A stretch of 64,000 nt of DNA from the NCBI RefSeq assembly GCF_002208135.1, contig NZ_CP021647.1, positions 809,501 to 873,500 of the forward strand, given 5' to 3'. Positions within the stretch are counted from its first letter, which is position 1. Each line of letters starts with the position of its first letter. Shown piece by piece: positions 59,932-64,000 of this stretch. The stretch comes from Pseudoalteromonas piscicida. Lineage in GTDB: Bacteria > Pseudomonadota > Gammaproteobacteria > Enterobacterales > Alteromonadaceae. The position numbers and the translations under genes are program-made. Below the pieces are notes generated by a model that made no database searches, was not told where the DNA came from, and worked only from the letters and a program-made list of their open reading frames with translations.

Positions 59932-59959
59932 TTGACAATTTATCAAATAACAATAATAC
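59932..59959 (+). promoter_or_regulatory. sigma-70 promoter of the siderophore receptor
   Basis: TTGACA (59932-59937) and TAATAC (59954-59959) are spaced by 16 bases, close to the sigma-70 consensus. The receptor start at 60008 is about 50 bases away. An AT-rich stretch around it could hold a Fur site, but none is clear. Confidence 0.55.
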
Positions 59960-60007
59960 GTGGTGATATGTTATAGTGTATCGAAATTTAAATTCCAGAA
60001 AATAGAG

Positions 60008-62125
60008 ATGCCAGTGAACAAAAAATTACTACTCTCACTTATTTTGGTGGCTAATGGCACCACTGCGCAAGAATCAGCTTCAAATCATAGCCCAAGCGGG
60101 GAAATCGAACGTATAGAGATTAAACAGTTTCGGCAGCCCTATCGTGGTAATGTACCCTTAGTTCAAACGCCTCAAGCAGTCGATACCATTAGCTCAGAAC
60201 TGCTTGAAAGCGAAAGTATTACTCGCTTTATGGAAGCGTTAGAACTCACCCCGAGTGTTGTTAGGCAAAATAACTCTGGAGGCATGTTTGATAGCTTTGC
60301 TATCCGTGGTTTCTCTGGTGATGAAAATAATCCATCAGGTTATCTTGTCAATGGCTTTAATTCTCGAGGCTACAACGGCAATAGAAGTACAGTCAATATC
60401 GAAAGCATTGAAGTCATGAAAGGCCCTGGCTCTGCGTTATATGGGCAAGGGGAGCCTGGTGGCACTATCAATATCATTACCAAAAAGCCTCAGTTCGAAG
60501 AGCAAGGCTATATTCAAGCAACGTTTGGTAATTACAGTAAAAAACAGTTTGAATTTGATTACACAAACTCAGTGACCAAAGAAGCTGCCTATCGACTAAA
60601 TGGCGCATATGAAGATTCAGACACACATAGAGATCATGTTTCAATCAAAAGCTTGCACTTATCGCCGTCGATACTATGGAATATTTCTGATGACACGAGT
60701 CTGAGCTATGAAATGGAAGTACTCGATCAGAAAAAGCCGCTGGATAGAGGTGTGTATATTCTAAATAATGACTTTGATGACGTTAACACGGACGCTTTTT
60801 ACGGTGATATTCGTGATGGTGCGCACCAAGTTGAAGCCTTAGGGCATCAGTTAGTGTTAAATCATAGGTTAAGCGATGATTGGCACATACTCACCGGGTT
60901 TGCTTACCGAGATTCTTCATTTGAAGGTGTATCTTCAGATACCGAATTATCAGATGGTCGACAGCTGATATACACAGACGCGAGCCTACTTTCTCGTCAA
61001 AGACGTGCTAGAGACTATCAAGCTTTGGATATTTCTGCGCGTATTGAACTCAGTGGTGAAATTGAATTTGGCAGTGTAAAGCACAACATTCTAGTGGGCA
61101 TCGATCACTATAATTTTGATATTGATACTGACTATAAAGTATGGCGTACGGCATGGGGGGCGGGTGATACCACCTATAGCATTAAGCCAAATAACCCAGA
61201 CTACACGCAAACACAACCAGAACCTGTATTAAAAACGTTGACCGAAGAAAACCAAAAAGGTCTCGGTATTTATGCTCAAAACTTGATCGAACTGACCGAA
61301 AAATCGAGAGTATTAGTGGGTGTCCGTGTTGATAAATTTGAGCAAGACATTCTTAACCTTCGTAGTGATGAAGCGCAAAGCCAAGAGCAAACCGAGTTTA
61401 CGCCACGCTTGGGTTTTATTTATAACGCGAATGACAAAGTTAATCTGTACACAAGTTACGCAGAAGGGTTTAGGCCAAACCCAGGTTTAGATTCTAATCG
61501 TAATGCGTTTGAACCAGAGGAAACTAAATCTTTTGAAATCGGCGCTAAATGGCAAGGTGTTGCGGATCGTTTCTCGGGTAGCATTGCACTTTTTGATGCG
61601 CAAAAAACCAATATGCTTACCGCTGAACCTGATACCGGCTTATCGGCAACCTTGGGCGAAGTAGAAAGCCAAGGTATTGAATTTCAATTAACGACTGAGT
61701 TAACAGACGAGACTGTACTCGCGCTTGCTTATACTTATACCGACGCAAAAACCGCAAATGATGTGATTAATGCAGACTGGGGCGTGCCTATTCCCAAGGG
61801 CTCACGTTTGATCAATATTGCAGATCATATTGGTCATGTTTCACTAAAGCATTACACCACTTTTTTAGGAAAAGAATCCTATCTTGGGGCAACCGTGAAT
61901 TATGTGGGTGATCGTCTGGGCGAAACAACAGACGCAAACTTCATTTTGCCATCCTATACGCTAGTTAATTTATCGGCATCGGTTGAATTAAATGACAAGG
62001 TAAGTGTGAAACTGGACATCAACAACCTGTTTGATAAGACTTATTTTGAAAACTCCTATCACAAACTATGGACCATGCCGGGATCACCTACAACATACAG
62101 CGCAAGTGTGAAGTATCAGTTTTGA
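60008..62125 (+). CDS. TonB-dependent siderophore receptor (FpvA/FhuE-like)
   Basis: The protein has 705 residues from the ATG at 60008; the frame extends to 59960 without support. A signal peptide (1-20, ending TTAQE) is followed by the plug domain (TPQAVDTISSELLESE; SFAIRGFSGDENNPSGYLVNGF; EVMKGPGSALYGQGEPGGTINIITKKPQFE) and a 22-strand barrel ending VKYQF. These plug motifs are those of the TIGR01783-type siderophore receptors. It would import a ferric siderophore, energised by a TonB complex such as the one at 33.8 kb. No biosynthesis genes are near. Confidence 0.9.
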   Translation: MPVNKKLLLSLILVANGTTAQESASNHSPSGEIERIEIKQFRQPYRGNVPLVQTPQAVDTISSELLESESITRFMEALELTPSVVRQNNSGGMFDSFAIRGFSGDENNPSGYLVNGFNSRGYNGNRSTVNIESIEVMKGPGSALYGQGEPGGTINIITKKPQFEEQGYIQATFGNYSKKQFEFDYTNSVTKEAAYRLNGAYEDSDTHRDHVSIKSLHLSPSILWNISDDTSLSYEMEVLDQKKPLDRGVYILNNDFDDVNTDAFYGDIRDGAHQVEALGHQLVLNHRLSDDWHILTGFAYRDSSFEGVSSDTELSDGRQLIYTDASLLSRQRRARDYQALDISARIELSGEIEFGSVKHNILVGIDHYNFDIDTDYKVWRTAWGAGDTTYSIKPNNPDYTQTQPEPVLKTLTEENQKGLGIYAQNLIELTEKSRVLVGVRVDKFEQDILNLRSDEAQSQEQTEFTPRLGFIYNANDKVNLYTSYAEGFRPNPGLDSNRNAFEPEETKSFEIGAKWQGVADRFSGSIALFDAQKTNMLTAEPDTGLSATLGEVESQGIEFQLTTELTDETVLALAYTYTDAKTANDVINADWGVPIPKGSRLINIADHIGHVSLKHYTTFLGKESYLGATVNYVGDRLGETTDANFILPSYTLVNLSASVELNDKVSVKLDINNLFDKTYFENSYHKLWTMPGSPTTYSASVKYQF

Positions 62126-62242
62126 TCCCTAATACGAGCGTAAAGTCTTAGCATATTTTAAGTCTTCTGCTTGTCGAGAGAGTAACAGTCTGAGTCATTT
62201 TACTTGGACTGTTTTTTCGCTTTTAACACGAGAAAGAGTGTA

Positions 62243-63409
62243 ATGAATAATCTGCAAAACAGTAAAACACGGTTGTCTTCTATCGATATACTGCGTGGCA
62301 TCGTGATGTTATTTATGTTGGTTGACCATGTGAGAGAGCGTTTTTTCTTGCATGTACCAGTTCTTGATCCAATGGACATTCATACTACGAGTCCAGATCT
62401 GTATTTTACCCGTTTAAGTGCCCATTTTTGTGCGCCTATTTTTGTCTTTTTGACAGGTTTATCGGCTTGGTTGTATGAAAACCCCGCAAATGGCGCGAAG
62501 CGATCGGCCCAGTCATTTCTTTTAAAGCGTGGCCTATTTTTAATTTTACTTGAAATGACACTGGTTAATTTTTCTTGGTTTGGCGCGTATCAAACACTGT
62601 ACTTGCAAGTTATTTGGGCAATTGGCGTCAGTATGGTGGTATTGGCACTGATGGTCGCTTTACCTCGTAGTGTGATAGCAATATTGGGTGTAAGTATTGT
62701 GGCTGGTCATAATTTATTGTCGCCCATCGAGTTTGCACCGAATGAAATAGGCTATACCGTTTGGACGATTCTGCATGACCGAGGTTATTTAGTCGCAGAT
62801 GCTGTTGTTAACGTAAAAGCGTCTTATCCGGTTTTACCTTGGATTGGCGTTATCTTGTGCGGCTATGCGGTAGGGCCTTTATTTTCAGGCTCAGTGTCAT
62901 CGCAGGCACGTAAAACCATTTTATTGCAAAGTGGCACAGCTCTGTTAATTGGTTTAGTGATCCTAAGAGGATTAAATCTATACGGAGAAACGCTTGATTG
63001 GTCTCAACAGGCAACAATACTTCTCACCACAATGGACTTTTTTAACTTTACCAAATATCCACCATCTCTCGACTTTATTTTACTTACCTTGGGAGTTGGT
63101 GCATTCGTATTAGCGTTTTTAGAGACTAATGCGCTCAGAGTATTAGAGCCGGTTCGAGTACTAGGGTCAGCACCGATGTTTTTCTACATTACGCACCTAT
63201 ACGCGCTACTTGTCCTTAGTATATTGGCACAATGGCTATTTGGTGCGAATCAACACTATGGTAGCAGCAAAACAGCATATTTTGGCTTTTACCATGTTTG
63301 GCAGATATGGCTATTCGCAATGGTTTTAAGCGTGCTTTTATACCCATTATGTAAATGGTTTGCAGGTTATAAACGGAAAACATCAGCGCGATGGGTAAAG
63401 TATTTTTAA
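62243..63409 (+). CDS. DUF1624 / heparan-alpha-glucosaminide N-acetyltransferase-domain membrane protein
   Basis: The protein has 388 residues from 62243. It has about ten TM helices. The start RLSSIDILRGIVMLFMLVDHVRERFF is the HGSNAT/DUF1624 signature, with the H-V-R active-site region. Proteins of this kind are membrane acyltransferases or carriers; the substrate is unknown. It follows the receptor by 117 bases on the same strand and may be coregulated with it. A decayed paralogue lies upstream of the receptor. Confidence 0.85.
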   Translation: MNNLQNSKTRLSSIDILRGIVMLFMLVDHVRERFFLHVPVLDPMDIHTTSPDLYFTRLSAHFCAPIFVFLTGLSAWLYENPANGAKRSAQSFLLKRGLFLILLEMTLVNFSWFGAYQTLYLQVIWAIGVSMVVLALMVALPRSVIAILGVSIVAGHNLLSPIEFAPNEIGYTVWTILHDRGYLVADAVVNVKASYPVLPWIGVILCGYAVGPLFSGSVSSQARKTILLQSGTALLIGLVILRGLNLYGETLDWSQQATILLTTMDFFNFTKYPPSLDFILLTLGVGAFVLAFLETNALRVLEPVRVLGSAPMFFYITHLYALLVLSILAQWLFGANQHYGSSKTAYFGFYHVWQIWLFAMVLSVLLYPLCKWFAGYKRKTSARWVKYF

Positions 63410-63483
63410 ATATCAAAATACTGTTTAAGTTGTTGTTTTTAAAATGAAAAACATTTAAGGCGGAGCTGGTAAGCAAATGGCAG

Positions 63484-63521
63484 ACACTCACCATAACATG
63501 GATGCGAATTATGGTGGGTGT
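63484..63521 (+). terminator. terminator after DUF1624 gene
   Basis: ACACTCACCATAA pairs with TTATGGTGGGTGT (13 positions, one G-T) across a 12-base loop and is followed by TTGTATT. It lies 74 bases past the stop. Confidence 0.65.
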
Positions 63522-63545
63522 TTGTATTAGCCTCGAGCGCATGCC

Positions 63546-63564
63546 TTATCCAAACCTCAGGTTA
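63546..63564 (+). repeat. solitary end of MITE family B
   Basis: Nineteen bases match the family B end (reverse complement TAACCTGAGGTTTGGATAA), 18 bases before the end of the glutamine amidotransferase gene. The other end was not found nearby. Confidence 0.5.
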
Positions 63565-63581
63565 AATAGTATAATTAACAC

Positions 63582-64000
63582 TCAGCGTTTTGATTTATAG
63601 AAGCTTTCTAACTTATCTAAAAAGTCGTGCAGTTTTTGGTTCATTTCGTCATAGTTATGACTCAGTAAAACGTCTGGCTCATCTACAAATCGATACTGTA
63701 ACGCGTCACTGAGGTCGTCATTTTCAATCAGTAATGCGACGATATCTTTGGTAAATTCCATATGGCACTGAAAACCATATACGAGATCGCGATAGGCGAC
63801 AATTTGCCTTGGGCACCCCGCGCTATATGCAATCACTTGTGATCCATTGGTGAGCCCCGGCATATCATTATGCCAATGACCGACATCCAACACTTTTCCA
63901 AAATGACTAAATAGTGGGTGTGTCATCCCGGCTTCCGTCAAGGTTATCGGGTATTTTCCTATTTCACGTTCAGGGCTAGGTTGAAATGCTGCACCTAACG
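63582..64000 (-). CDS. class I glutamine amidotransferase, C-terminal part
   Basis: The frame runs off the right edge, so the N-terminus is missing; the last about 139 residues are present and end at a TGA at 63582. It begins LGAAFQPSPEREIGKYPITLT, which is the region after the nucleophile Cys in class I GATases (P-x-x-E-I-G-x-x-x-I), and then VGHWHND and FQCHMEF, where the catalytic His is expected. It resembles the stand-alone GATases of the GMP-synthase/YfeJ type. Substrate unknown. Confidence 0.8.
   Translation of the reverse strand, partial: LGAAFQPSPEREIGKYPITLTEAGMTHPLFSHFGKVLDVGHWHNDMPGLTNGSQVIAYSAGCPRQIVAYRDLVYGFQCHMEFTKDIVALLIENDDLSDALQYRFVDEPDVLLSHNYDEMNQKLHDFLDKLESFYKSKR

Noticed and set aside
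1..64000. CRISPR arrays, tRNA or rRNA genes, complete insertion sequences
   Set aside because: I looked for evenly spaced repeats, cloverleaf or rRNA-like sequence and transposase genes and saw none I could support.

Overview
The window looks like chromosomal DNA of a marine gammaproteobacterium, most likely Pseudoalteromonas or a close relative. The base composition is moderately AT-rich. The gene content fits: TonB-dependent receptors, a heme-uptake locus, S8 and S9 secreted peptidases, a chromosomal TraT lipoprotein, and a 92-codon open frame inside a small repeat that I recall from Pseudoalteromonas genomes. The assignment is inference from content; there is no rRNA or other marker gene here, and I saw no tRNA.

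Layout. 1-4.1 kb: the N-terminal part of a subtilisin-like protease, a methyltransferase, a patch of gene debris (GNAT and ICMT fragments), a short I78-like inhibitor, a DUF1289 protein and a GST. 4.4-11.4 kb: a five-gene operon for an HlyD-type adaptor, an ABC ATPase, an ABC permease, an NtrC-type response regulator and its histidine kinase. 11.5-18.1 kb: a LysE exporter with an AraC regulator, a diguanylate cyclase behind a MetE-like protein, and an S9 peptidase. 18.3-20.6 kb: a compact graspetide cluster (ATP-grasp ligase, a marinostatin-like precursor, and a secreted ChaN/TraB-like protein). 20.8-23.1 kb: the oxygen-dependent methionine synthase pair MesD/MesX behind a three-unit MetJ operator. 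23.3-30.2 kb: mixed metabolic and transport genes. 30.6-38.8 kb: a heme-uptake locus with hmuTUV diverging from tonB-exbB-exbD-receptor-hmuS across a probable Fur site.

The stretch from about 40 to 54 kb is the accessory part. It holds a six-gene co-oriented block (helix-turn-helix-like protein, a large protein with a degenerate NTPase-like region, an SPFH-like coiled-coil protein, two coiled-coil lipoproteins, and a zinc-ribbon/TM/Calx-beta protein) that matches no system I know. It is followed by a GNAT-methyltransferase fusion next to a LuxR-type regulator, and by an OLD nuclease/mini-UvrD pair resembling Gabija with a hexanucleotide repeat upstream. The last part, 54.3-64 kb, has a large VWD lipoprotein, TraT, a decayed DUF1624 paralogue, a siderophore receptor, an intact DUF1624 acyltransferase and a glutamine amidotransferase cut by the window edge.

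Two MITE-like repeat families bounded by TA dinucleotides are present. One has a 267-bp copy and a 50-bp internally deleted copy; the other has a 245-bp copy and two solitary ends.

The strongest candidates for undescribed biology are the six-gene SPFH block, the marinostatin-like cluster with its extra periplasmic protein, and the GNAT-methyltransferase/LuxR pair.
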